From: Citrobacter portucalensis
GTDB taxonomy: Bacteria; Pseudomonadota; Gammaproteobacteria; Enterobacterales; Enterobacteriaceae
Direction: 5' to 3'
Length of the DNA stretch: 64,000 nucleotides
Assembly: GCF_002042885.1 (NCBI RefSeq)
Contig: NZ_MVFY01000009.1
Location: forward strand, 154,322 to 218,321
Shown: one piece after another, positions 8,586 through 16,859 of the stretch
How the letters are laid out: each line of letters begins with the position of its first letter
Numbering within the stretch: the stretch's first letter is position 1
The notes under the pieces: generated by a model
What the model was told of the DNA's origin: nothing
Database searches by the model: none
The model's input: only the letters and a program-made list of their open reading frames with translations
Program-made: the position numbers and the translations under genes

Positions 8586-10346
8586 TTGACCATTACGAAA
8601 CTTGCATGGCGTGATCTGGTTCCTGATACCGACAGTTATCAGGAAGTATTTGCACAGCCGCACGTCACTGACGACACCGACACCTTACTTAGTGATACTC
8701 AGCCACGTTTACAATTCGCGCTAGAGCAGCTTCTTCAGCACTGGACAACATCCTCGTTCATGTTGGTAAAAGCACCGGAAGAGCTTGAGTATCTCAACCT
8801 TATTGCAAAGGCTGCACGTCACTTGCACACGGATGCAGGAAGCCTGACTGGCGGTCATTACGACATCTCCGGTCACACTATTCGTTATCGTACAGCTGAG
8901 AAAGCGGAAGACAATTTTGCGACGTTGACGCAGGTGGTCAGCGCTGACTGGGCCGAAGCCGAACAACTGTTTGGCTGTCTGCGTCAGTTCAATGGCGAAA
9001 TTACGCTGCAGCCAGGTCTGGTACATCAGGCCAATGGAGGTGTGCTGGTTATCTCATTGCGCACGCTGTTGGCCCAACCGCTGTTATGGATGCGCCTGAA
9101 AGCCATTGTCAGCCACGAGCGTTTTGATTGGGTAGCTTTTGATGAGTCTCGCCCGCTGCCTGTCTCCGTTCCGCCTATGCCGCTTAAACTGAAAGTGATT
9201 TTAGTCGGTGAGCGTGAATCGCTGGCGGATTTCCAGGACATGGAACCAGAGCTGGCTGAGCAGGCCATTTACAGCGAGTTTGAAGATAATCTGCAGATAG
9301 TGGATGCCGAAACCATGACGCAGTGGTGTCAATGGGTCACGCATACTGCTATGCGCAATAATTTGCCTTACCCCGCTCCTGATGCCTGGCAGGTTCTGAT
9401 CCGTGAAGCCGTTCGCTATACCGGTGAACAGGATACATTGCCGCTTAACCCGCTGTGGATCACCCGACAGTTCAAAGAGGTGGCTCCGTTATGCGAGGGC
9501 GAAACCTGCAACGCTGAACAGTTCAGCCTGATGCTGGCTCAGCGCGAATGGCGTGAGGGATTCCTGGCTGAACGCATGCAGGATGAAATTCTGCAAGAGC
9601 AGATCCTTATCGAGACGGAAGGCGAGCGTATTGGCCAGATCAACGCCTTGTCGGTGATTGAGTTTCCGGGCCACCCACGCGCATTTGGCGAGCCTTCTCG
9701 TATCAGTTGCGTCGTGCATATTGGCGACGGCGAGTTTACGGATATTGAGCGCAAAGCCGAGCTTGGCGGAAATATTCATGCCAAGGGTATGATGATTATG
9801 CAGGCGTTCCTGATGTCGGAACTCCAGCTGGAGCAACAAATCCCCTTCTCTGCCTCGCTGACCTTTGAGCAATCTTACAGTGAGGTGGACGGTGACAGCG
9901 CGTCTATGGCAGAACTGTGCGCATTGATTAGCGCTCTCGCCGACGTTCCTGTAAATCAAAGTATCGCCATTACCGGTTCTGTCGATCAGTTTGGTCGGGC
10001 ACAACCTGTCGGTGGTCTGAATGAGAAAATTGAAGGTTTCTTCACCATCTGCCAGCAGCGTGAGCTGACGGGCACGCAGGGCGTTATCATTCCTTCGGCT
10101 AACGTCAGACACCTCAGCCTGCAGCCTGCGCTGCTACAGGCCATAGAAGAAGAAAAATTCACTATCTGGGCGGTGGACGACGTGACCGATGCGCTGCCAC
10201 TGTTGTTAAATCTGGTGTGGGATGGCGAAGGCCAGACAACGCTGATGCAAACCATTCAGGAGCGTATTGCCACGGCAACGCAACAGGAAGGTCGTCACCG
10301 TTTTCCATGGCCGCTACGTTGGCTGAACTGGATTATTCCGAACTGA
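8586..10346 (+). CDS. lonH: Lon-type serine protease homologue LonH (YcbZ)
   Basis: A 586-residue protein with a C-terminal Lon-type proteolytic domain. The catalytic Ser is in DGDSAS (Ser438) and the Lys in GGLNEK (Lys481), forming the Ser-Lys dyad. The N-terminal half resembles an inactive or degenerate AAA domain: no intact Walker A motif (GxxxxGKT) was found, unlike true Lon. The start codon is TTG (8586), giving [13 protein letters not shown] and the E. coli length. Its 3' end contains the operators of fabA. Physiological substrates are uncertain. Confidence 0.95.
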   Translation: MTITKLAWRDLVPDTDSYQEVFAQPHVTDDTDTLLSDTQPRLQFALEQLLQHWTTSSFMLVKAPEELEYLNLIAKAARHLHTDAGSLTGGHYDISGHTIRYRTAEKAEDNFATLTQVVSADWAEAEQLFGCLRQFNGEITLQPGLVHQANGGVLVISLRTLLAQPLLWMRLKAIVSHERFDWVAFDESRPLPVSVPPMPLKLKVILVGERESLADFQDMEPELAEQAIYSEFEDNLQIVDAETMTQWCQWVTHTAMRNNLPYPAPDAWQVLIREAVRYTGEQDTLPLNPLWITRQFKEVAPLCEGETCNAEQFSLMLAQREWREGFLAERMQDEILQEQILIETEGERIGQINALSVIEFPGHPRAFGEPSRISCVVHIGDGEFTDIERKAELGGNIHAKGMMIMQAFLMSELQLEQQIPFSASLTFEQSYSEVDGDSASMAELCALISALADVPVNQSIAITGSVDQFGRAQPVGGLNEKIEGFFTICQQRELTGTQGVIIPSANVRHLSLQPALLQAIEEEKFTIWAVDDVTDALPLLLNLVWDGEGQTTLMQTIQERIATATQQEGRHRFPWPLRWLNWIIPN

Positions 10347-10357
10347 TCGGACTTGTT
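10341..10357 (+). promoter_or_regulatory. FadR site before fabA
   Basis: AACTGATCGGACTTGTT closely follows the FadR operator pattern (AACTGGTCNGACCWGTT). It overlaps the last codons and stop of lonH and lies in the activator position of the fabA promoter, where FadR is known to activate fabA in E. coli. Confidence 0.85.
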
Positions 10358-10358
10358 C

Positions 10359-10376
10359 AGCGTACACGTGTTAGCT
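10359..10376 (+). promoter_or_regulatory. FabR site before fabA
   Basis: AGCGTACACGTGTTAGCT is the imperfect palindrome bound by the unsaturated-fatty-acid repressor FabR at fabA in E. coli. It directly adjoins the FadR site, so activator and repressor sites sit back to back. Confidence 0.85.
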
Positions 10377-10414
10377 ATCCTGCGTGCTTCAATAAAATAA
10401 GGCTTACAGAGAAC

Positions 10415-10933
10415 ATGGTAGATAAACGCGAATCCTATACGAAAGAAGACCTTCTTGCCTCTGGTCGCGGTGAGCTGTTTGGCGCTAAAGGGCCACAACT
10501 GCCAGCACCAAGCATGCTGATGATGGACCGTGTCATCAAGATGACCGAAACCGGTGGCAACTTTGACAAAGGTTATGTTGAAGCTGAACTGGATATCAAC
10601 CCGGACCTGTGGTTCTTCGGTTGTCACTTTATCGGCGATCCGGTGATGCCGGGCTGCCTGGGTCTCGACGCCATGTGGCAACTGGTTGGATTCTATCTCG
10701 GCTGGCTGGGCGGCGAAGGTAAAGGCCGTGCGCTGGGCGTAGGCGAAGTTAAATTCACCGGCCAGGTTCTGCCGACCGCGAAGAAAGTCACTTACCGCAT
10801 TCACTTCAAACGCATCGTTAACCGTCGCCTGATCATGGGCCTGGCAGATGGTGAAGTGCTGGTTGATGGTCGTCTGATCTACACAGCAAACGATCTGAAA
10901 GTGGGTCTGTTCCAGGACACTTCCGCGTTCTAA
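10415..10933 (+). CDS. fabA: 3-hydroxydecanoyl-ACP dehydratase/isomerase
   Basis: Dehydrates 3-hydroxydecanoyl-ACP and isomerises trans-2 to cis-3-decenoyl-ACP, the branch point for unsaturated fatty acids. It has 172 residues as in E. coli, with a hot-dog fold. The catalytic pair His71 and Asp85 is in [19 protein letters not shown]. The start [10 protein letters not shown] is chosen by family length; an open upstream extension runs into the lonH 3' end and regulatory sites. Expression is set by adjacent FadR and FabR operators. Confidence 0.98.
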   Translation: MVDKRESYTKEDLLASGRGELFGAKGPQLPAPSMLMMDRVIKMTETGGNFDKGYVEAELDINPDLWFFGCHFIGDPVMPGCLGLDAMWQLVGFYLGWLGGEGKGRALGVGEVKFTGQVLPTAKKVTYRIHFKRIVNRRLIMGLADGEVLVDGRLIYTANDLKVGLFQDTSAF

Positions 10934-10996
10934 TCCAGAATTGCGAAGCAGCCAGACATTAACGTTTCCCCGTTTTTTTCTGGTGTGCAAAAAGGC

Positions 10997-11025
10997 GAAA
11001 CCTCCGCTCTGCGGAGGTTTCTTTT
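10997..11025 (+). terminator. fabA terminator (also faces rmf)
   Basis: GAAACCTCCGC-TCT-GCGGAGGTTTC is an 11-bp perfect stem followed by TTTT on the + strand. It lies between the convergent fabA and rmf genes. Confidence 0.93.
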
Positions 11026-11041
11026 ATCTAAAGAGACAGAA

Positions 11042-11209
11042 TCAGGCCATTAAAACCCTATCCCCCATGGCTTCTCGCCAGCCTCCCAGCCAGTATGACC
11101 TCTGATTCAGCGTCTGATAGGGACACATTTCTTTTGAGCGTCCGGCAATGCCGGCCTGATATCCACGTTGATGTGCCCGTTCCAGGCGATCTCGTTTTTG
11201 TCTCTTCAT
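11042..11209 (-). CDS. rmf: Ribosome modulation factor
   Basis: A basic 55-residue protein that dimerises 70S ribosomes into inactive 100S particles in stationary phase. Translation of the minus strand from the ATG at 11209 gives MKRQKRDRLERAHQRGYQAG and ends GDRVLMA, the full family length. GAGG precedes the start by a few bases. It is convergent with fabA. In E. coli expression depends on growth phase and ppGpp. Confidence 0.97.
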   Translation of the reverse strand: MKRQKRDRLERAHQRGYQAGIAGRSKEMCPYQTLNQRSYWLGGWREAMGDRVLMA

Positions 11210-11400
11210 GCCTCGTTTCCCTCATTTTTTGGTCTGGTGGAAAAGAAAACAGTGATTACTAAGTGTGCAATCACACTAAACGAATACCCCTAAACATCAG
11301 GCTCGTCAATGCGCAAAATTCACGCCAGTGTCATATTTGTGAGCTAGCCTCTAAATCATTTGTACAAAAATAGTCAGTCAGAACAGCTATCTTCACGGCT
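11210..11400 (-). promoter_or_regulatory. rmf upstream region
   Basis: An A+T-rich gap between the pqiC terminator and rmf holds the rmf promoter. It contains a 16-bp palindrome AGTGTGCAATCACACT (11262-11277) about 55 bp before the rmf start. Its half sites (TGTG/CACA) recall CRP, but the spacing does not fit the CRP consensus. No small ORF was convincing. Confidence 0.45.
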
Positions 11401-11401
11401 A

Positions 11402-11443
11402 AAAAAATAAAAAAAACCGCCCCGGGCAATGAACCAGGGGCGG
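11402..11443 (-). terminator. pqiC operon terminator
   Basis: On the minus strand a GC-rich hairpin (CCGCCCC / GGGGCGG arms, 11417-11443) is followed by a long T-rich run 22 bp after the pqiC stop. It ends the rlmL-uup-pqiABC transcription unit. Confidence 0.9.
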
Positions 11444-11465
11444 CATAATTTACAATTATTTAAGC

Positions 11466-12029
11466 TTAAGGGATGCGTTTCAGCTCTTGAGCAATGGCCG
11501 TTGCTTCCTGACTCCAGGCGTTGGCAAGAACCTTCACCATCTCATCGTAGCCGTCTTTAGTCTGTACAGCTTCGATGTGGAACGGGCGTTTGATCAGTTG
11601 TCCCTGATGATTCAGCAACCATTCACCGCTCACAATAACCTTACCATCGTACCGACCGTGGAAGCCGGTTACGGTAACGTTCAGCGTATCCTGAGTGCTT
11701 CCCAGCGGCTGTGAAGCGACAACCCAGCCAGGCAACTGCATACTGAGGTTCGCAACCAGTGTATTGCGCAATTGCTGATCTAATGGGCTGGCCCAGAGAT
11801 TATTATTGGCTATCACATATTTCACATCGCTGGTCTGGTAAACCACCCCATTACCGGCCAGATAATCAGGTACCGCAATCTGTTCAACCCACAGCAGACG
11901 GTTTCCCTGATTGGCAGAACTCTGCACTCCGCCTTGTGCGATAGGGAGCTGGTAATAGCTTTTATTTTCTCCGCTGGAGCTGCATGACGTCAGCCAGACC
12001 GCCATCATCACCACTAGCCACTTTTTCAT
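11466..12029 (-). CDS. pqiC: PqiC outer-membrane lipoprotein of the Pqi lipid transport system
   Basis: PqiC (formerly YmbA) is the outer-membrane partner of the PqiAB intermembrane lipid transporter. It has 187 residues. A lipoprotein signal ends LTSC with the lipidated Cys at residue 16. The remainder is an ABC-type transport auxiliary (DUF330) domain. Its start overlaps the pqiB stop by 4 nt (ATGA), so translation is coupled. Its expression in E. coli responds to SoxRS and stationary phase. Confidence 0.95.
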   Translation of the reverse strand: MKKWLVVMMAVWLTSCSSSGENKSYYQLPIAQGGVQSSANQGNRLLWVEQIAVPDYLAGNGVVYQTSDVKYVIANNNLWASPLDQQLRNTLVANLSMQLPGWVVASQPLGSTQDTLNVTVTGFHGRYDGKVIVSGEWLLNHQGQLIKRPFHIEAVQTKDGYDEMVKVLANAWSQEATAIAQELKRIP

Positions 12030-13666
12030 TGTTTCGCCCTCTTCGGCTCTGGATCTTTTTTGTCCTTCGCTTCAAATACCAGCGCATTACTCTTATCGTT
12101 CAACGTTTTCAGTACCGGTTGCAGTTCACGCAGTACCTGATCAAGACGCTGCATATCCGCCACCATCTTGTTGTAGGCCGCGGAACCAGGCTGGAAGCCC
12201 TGCATACTACGATTCAGTTCACGTAGCGTGTTCTGCATATCCGCCGGCAGATCCTGCATCGACTGGCTGGACGTGATCTTGTTCATGTTATCCAGCGTGG
12301 TTTGCAGATGTTTCATCGTGCGTTGGCTTTCCGACAGCGTATTGGTTGCCTGCTCAATCATCGGGTTCAGCGGCAGATTGTTAATCTTATCCAACGCTTC
12401 CATCAGACGCTGTTGGATCTGCGCCAGACCACCGCTCACGGTCGGAATAATTTGATAACCATTGAATTCGCGTACACCGGTAATCGGCGGCTCTTTCGGG
12501 TAGAAGTCGAGATCGACATACAGCGCGCCGGTTACCAGGTTCCCGGTTTTGAGCGATCCTCGTAATCCGCGTTTAAGCAGTTGCTCCAAATGAGCGCCAA
12601 CATCGGTATCTTCTCCCAGCTGTGCCTTCAGACGTTCAGGTTCAATACGCACCAGCACCGGAATGCGGTAATCATTGTTAAATACCTGACGCATATTCGG
12701 TGAGAAGAAAGGTACTTTACTCACCGTACCCAAGCGGATGCCACGGAATTCCAGCGGTGCACCAGGCTGTAGGCCACGAATCGAATCTTTAAAGAACATC
12801 AGGTAATCAATATGATCGGTATACAGGGAATCCTGAATACTTTTTTGATCGTCATAGAGGTTAAATGAGGCCTGCTGCTCAACCGGTTGACCTTGTTCCA
12901 GTCCTTCGGGCACATCAAAACTTACACCACCGCCAAACAGCGTGGAGAGCGATCCCATTTCTACGCGCATACCTGCTGAGGTAAGATCTACGGCGATCCC
13001 GCTGTCTTTCCAGAAACGTACATTGCTGGTCACCAGACGATCGTTAGGCGCATTGATGAAAAGCTGATAGCTGATCGTACGCTTTTGCGCATCAAACGTG
13101 CTGGTTTCAACCGAGCCCACACGATAGCCGCGGAAAAGCACCGGATCGCCTGGGCTCAACTGACCGGCTTTTTTGCTGTCCAGAATCACACGGATCCCTT
13201 TTGCATCTGGCGGGGCCAGCGGCGGTGAATCCAGCAGTTGGTAATTTTCCAGCTTACTGCCTTTATTGCCAGGCTGCAGTTCAATATAAGCCCCGGACAA
13301 TAGCGTGCCGAGCCCACTGATACCTTCACGTCCAACCTGCGGCTTCACCACCCAAAAGACAGAATCTTTATGCAGCAGCTTTTCCATTCCGGAGTTAAGA
13401 CGCGCTTTAATCTCCACATGGGTCAAATCATCAGTCAGGGTTGCGCTCTCGACGATACCGACATCCACGCTGCGGCTCTTAATCGTCGTTTTGCCCCCTT
13501 CAATACCTTCGGCATTGGTGGTAATCAGCGTGACCTGTGGCCCCTGATGACTGTAGTGATAAAACAGTACCCACGCGCCAATGAGTGCAGTGACGATAGG
13601 GAATATCCACACGGGCGACCAGTTTTTTACCTTTTGCACTTTGGCTTCCCCACTTTTAGATTCCAT
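12026..13666 (-). CDS. pqiB: PqiB MCE-domain protein, periplasmic lipid tunnel
   Basis: An MCE protein that in E. coli forms stacked hexameric rings and a needle spanning the periplasm. It has 546 residues from MESKSGEAKVQK. A membrane anchor occupies about residues 17-37 (SPVWIFPIVTALIGAWVLFY). Three MCE domains follow (near 45-130, 160-225 and 285-390), then a long C-terminal helical segment (about 420-530). Upstream in-frame ATGs exist, but they lie in the pqiA 3' end. The start is 4 bp after the pqiA stop; the 3' end overlaps pqiC. Confidence 0.96.
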   Translation of the reverse strand: MESKSGEAKVQKVKNWSPVWIFPIVTALIGAWVLFYHYSHQGPQVTLITTNAEGIEGGKTTIKSRSVDVGIVESATLTDDLTHVEIKARLNSGMEKLLHKDSVFWVVKPQVGREGISGLGTLLSGAYIELQPGNKGSKLENYQLLDSPPLAPPDAKGIRVILDSKKAGQLSPGDPVLFRGYRVGSVETSTFDAQKRTISYQLFINAPNDRLVTSNVRFWKDSGIAVDLTSAGMRVEMGSLSTLFGGGVSFDVPEGLEQGQPVEQQASFNLYDDQKSIQDSLYTDHIDYLMFFKDSIRGLQPGAPLEFRGIRLGTVSKVPFFSPNMRQVFNNDYRIPVLVRIEPERLKAQLGEDTDVGAHLEQLLKRGLRGSLKTGNLVTGALYVDLDFYPKEPPITGVREFNGYQIIPTVSGGLAQIQQRLMEALDKINNLPLNPMIEQATNTLSESQRTMKHLQTTLDNMNKITSSQSMQDLPADMQNTLRELNRSMQGFQPGSAAYNKMVADMQRLDQVLRELQPVLKTLNDKSNALVFEAKDKKDPEPKRAKQ

Positions 13667-13670
13667 GCTG

Positions 13671-14924
13671 TCAGGACTCCTCATGGCCTGGTTCTGGTTC
13701 ACGGTCCCACGACAGACGCGGATCAAATGTCATCGCAGAAAACATTGTCATAATGACGACTAAAGCAAACATCAAAGCACCCATTGCAGGATAAATGTTC
13801 ATTAACCCTCCCATGCGGACCAGCGCAGAGAGTACCGCAATCACAAAGACGTCGATCATTGACCAGCGACCGACAAATTCCACAACTTCATAAATCAGGT
13901 GCATACGTTCGCTGTCGCGTTTGCCGTGGCCTTTGGCATCCCAACATAGCCAGGCAATGGCGATCATTTTCAACGTCGGCACCATAATACTGGCGATAAA
14001 AATAACCGCAGCCACCGGATACGAGCCTTCGCTCCAGATTAAAACCACCCCCTCAAGTATCGTTGATGGCAGCTTTGACCCGAGCAGATCGGTAATCATA
14101 ATCGGCAAAATATTGGCAGGAAGATAAAGCATGATCGACGTGAACAGTAATGCCAACGTCCATTGCAGACTGTTTTTACGCCGCACATAGCCTTTCGTCT
14201 GGCAGCGCGGACACACCCGTTCATCAGCGGGAAGAATCGCGGTGCAGCAAGAGCAGGAACGCAGTCCCTGTCGAATGCCGGGCACGCCAGGTTTTAACTC
14301 CTGCTTAATCACTGGCATTGGCGCAATATCATCCCACAGCCAGCGACGGTCAACGCACTGGAATGCGCGCAGTTGCAAAACGCAAAAGAAGCACCACGGA
14401 ATAAAGCTGCTGCCCACGCCAATATCGCCGTAAGCCATAAGCTTAACGAAGCTGACCAGCACGCCAGCGAGGAAGATTTCCGCCATCCCCCAGCTTTTTA
14501 ACTGGAACAGGACGCGTGCAAGACCCGCCTTAAGTCTGGCGGGCATCTGCACCCGATTCACCAGCAGCAAGATAGTCAGCAGGCAAAACGCGGGGACCAA
14601 CTGCACGAATAATAAAAAGAAGGTGCCGAGACTGGCGTAGTCTTCAGAAAAGAGAACGCTGGGGATCTCCAGCAACGTCACTTCGCTGCTCACCCCTGCA
14701 ACGTTCATATTCACAAAGGGGAAGAGATTTGACAGAAGCAGCATGAACAATGCTGCTAAAACATAGGCGGTAGGACGCTGCCGCGGCGCGTCCCACTCAA
14801 CCGTTAACGTAGTGCCACATCGTGGACATGCCGCTTTTTGACCATGCTCAAGGCGAGGTAACGCCACCAGCATGTCACACTGCGAGCACAAAATATGCTT
14901 CGCGGCATGGTGATGTTCGCACAT
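13671..14924 (-). CDS. pqiA: PqiA inner-membrane component of the Pqi lipid transport system
   Basis: A 417-residue polytopic membrane protein, equal to E. coli. It is a duplicated PqiA module: each half begins with a zinc-ribbon-like Cys cluster (CSQC..CPRC near 14-38; CSCC..CPRC near 222-240) and continues with four hydrophobic helices. It pairs with PqiB and PqiC and was first named for paraquat inducibility. It lies 15 bp downstream of uup and is likely co-transcribed. Confidence 0.96.
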   Translation of the reverse strand: MCEHHHAAKHILCSQCDMLVALPRLEHGQKAACPRCGTTLTVEWDAPRQRPTAYVLAALFMLLLSNLFPFVNMNVAGVSSEVTLLEIPSVLFSEDYASLGTFFLLFVQLVPAFCLLTILLLVNRVQMPARLKAGLARVLFQLKSWGMAEIFLAGVLVSFVKLMAYGDIGVGSSFIPWCFFCVLQLRAFQCVDRRWLWDDIAPMPVIKQELKPGVPGIRQGLRSCSCCTAILPADERVCPRCQTKGYVRRKNSLQWTLALLFTSIMLYLPANILPIMITDLLGSKLPSTILEGVVLIWSEGSYPVAAVIFIASIMVPTLKMIAIAWLCWDAKGHGKRDSERMHLIYEVVEFVGRWSMIDVFVIAVLSALVRMGGLMNIYPAMGALMFALVVIMTMFSAMTFDPRLSWDREPEPGHEES

Positions 14925-14939
14925 ATGTGCTCCTTTAAA

Positions 14940-16847
14940 TTATGCGCCGTTCTTCAAAGACTCAAGATACTCCCAGCGCTCAAAGGCTTGCTCAAGTTCT
15001 TGTTCCGCTTCGTTCAGATTAGCTAATACCTGCTGTGTTTGCTCATGTGGCTGACTGAAAAAAGCGGCGTCAGCAACCTGCGCTTGTAGCCTTTCCAGTT
15101 TAGCTTCCAGTTCTTCAAGCTGAGCGGGGAGCTGCTCCAGTTCGCGCTGCAGTTTATAGCTTAGTTTGCTCGTGCCACGTTTGACAATTTCTGCTTTAGG
15201 AGCAACAGCTTCCTCTGTTTTTTTCGCGACCGGTTGTTTAAACGCCACATACTGAGATTGCTGGCTGCGCGCGTCATGATAACCACCGACATAACGACCA
15301 ATTTTACCGCCGCCTTCGAAGATCCAGCATTCAGTTACAGTATTATCCACAAACTGACGGTCGTGGCTTACCAGCAGTACAGTCCCCTGATAGCTATCAA
15401 TTAGTTCTTCAAGCAGTTCCAGCGTTTCGACGTCAAGATCGTTCGTTGGTTCATCGAGAATCAAAAGATTGCTGGGTTTCAGAAAAAGACGCGCCAACAG
15501 CAGGCGATTTCGTTCCCCACCAGAGAGCGCTCGCACTGGCGTCATCGCGCGTTTCGGATGGAACAGGAAGTCCTGCAGATAACCCAGCACATGGCGAGGT
15601 TTACCGTTAACCATCACCTCTTGCTTACCTTCAGCCAGGTTGTCCATCACGGTTTTATCTGGATCCAGTTCGGCGCGGTGCTGATCGAAATAGGCCACTT
15701 CCAGCTTGGTGCCGACGTGAATGCGTCCACTGTCAGCCTGAAGCTGGCCTAACATCAGCTTCAGCAGCGTTGTTTTGCCGCAGCCGTTCGGTCCGATTAG
15801 CGCAATTTTGTCGCTACGTTGTACCTGTGCGGAGAAATCTTTTACCAGCTGCTTTCCATCAACCTGGTAATCCACGTTCTCCATTTCGAAAACAATCTTG
15901 CCTGAACGGCTCGCCTCTTCGACCTGCATCTTCGCCGTGCCCATCACTTCGCGGCGTTCGCCACGCTCGCGACGCATGGCTTTCAGTGCGCGCACGCGGC
16001 CTTCATTACGGGTACGGCGCGCTTTGATCCCCTGACGGATCCAGACCTCTTCCTGCGCCAGCTTGCGGTCAAACTCTGCATTTTGTAACTCTTCTACGCG
16101 CAGCGCTTCTTCTTTCTCCAGCAGATACTGATCGTAATTCCCCGGATAAGTCACCAGTTTGCCACGATCGAGGTCGACGATACGCGTCGCCATATTGCGT
16201 ATAAATGAACGGTCGTGGGAAATGAAGATGATTGTCCCATTGAAGGATTTCAGGAACCCTTCCAGCCAGTCGATAGTTTCAATATCCAGGTGGTTCGTTG
16301 GCTCATCCAGCAGCAATACACGCGGATTACTCACTAACGCGCGGCCCAGCGCCGCTTTACGCAGCCAACCGCCAGAAAGCGAAGAAAGTGCGGCGTTTGG
16401 ATCCAGCCCCAACTGCTCCAGCACTTCATTAATACGGCTTTCGAGCTGCCACAGATTGTGGTGATCGAGCATTTCCTGAACCCGCGCCATCTCATTCAGA
16501 TTTCTGTCGCTCGGATCAGTCATCACCAGACGCGAAATATCGTGATAACGCTTGAGATATTCGGCCTGCTCTTCGATACCCTCGGCAACGAAATCATACA
16601 CGCTGCCCTCAACATTACGCGGCGGATCCTGTTGCAGACGCGCCACAACCAGATCCTGCTCATAAATGATACGCCCGTCGTCAAGCCCCTGCTCACGGTT
16701 CAGGATCTTCATCAGCGTCGATTTACCTGCGCCGTTACGGCCAACCAGACAGACGCGTTCGTTATCTTCGATATGCAGTTCTGCATTATCAAGAAGCGGC
16801 GCATCGCTGAACGACAGCCATGCACCATGCATACTGATCAATGACAT
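14940..16847 (-). CDS. uup: ABC-F ATPase Uup
   Basis: A soluble ABC-F protein of 635 residues with two ATP-binding cassettes, a linker and a C-terminal coiled-coil domain (about 550-635). It affects precise excision of transposons and acts on ribosomes and branched DNA. Walker A motifs are GRNGAGKST (36-44) and GPNGCGKTT (near 352-360). Signature LSGGW and LSGGERNR motifs and DEPTNHLD and DEPTNDLD Walker B motifs are present. It lies 12 bp after rlmL and 15 bp before pqiA. Confidence 0.97.
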   Translation of the reverse strand: MSLISMHGAWLSFSDAPLLDNAELHIEDNERVCLVGRNGAGKSTLMKILNREQGLDDGRIIYEQDLVVARLQQDPPRNVEGSVYDFVAEGIEEQAEYLKRYHDISRLVMTDPSDRNLNEMARVQEMLDHHNLWQLESRINEVLEQLGLDPNAALSSLSGGWLRKAALGRALVSNPRVLLLDEPTNHLDIETIDWLEGFLKSFNGTIIFISHDRSFIRNMATRIVDLDRGKLVTYPGNYDQYLLEKEEALRVEELQNAEFDRKLAQEEVWIRQGIKARRTRNEGRVRALKAMRRERGERREVMGTAKMQVEEASRSGKIVFEMENVDYQVDGKQLVKDFSAQVQRSDKIALIGPNGCGKTTLLKLMLGQLQADSGRIHVGTKLEVAYFDQHRAELDPDKTVMDNLAEGKQEVMVNGKPRHVLGYLQDFLFHPKRAMTPVRALSGGERNRLLLARLFLKPSNLLILDEPTNDLDVETLELLEELIDSYQGTVLLVSHDRQFVDNTVTECWIFEGGGKIGRYVGGYHDARSQQSQYVAFKQPVAKKTEEAVAPKAEIVKRGTSKLSYKLQRELEQLPAQLEELEAKLERLQAQVADAAFFSQPHEQTQQVLANLNEAEQELEQAFERWEYLESLKNGA

Positions 16848-16859
16848 TTATTTATCCTT

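Noticed and set aside
9489..10112. 207-codon frame opposite lonH
   Set aside because: Antisense to the conserved proteolytic domain; it arises from codon composition.
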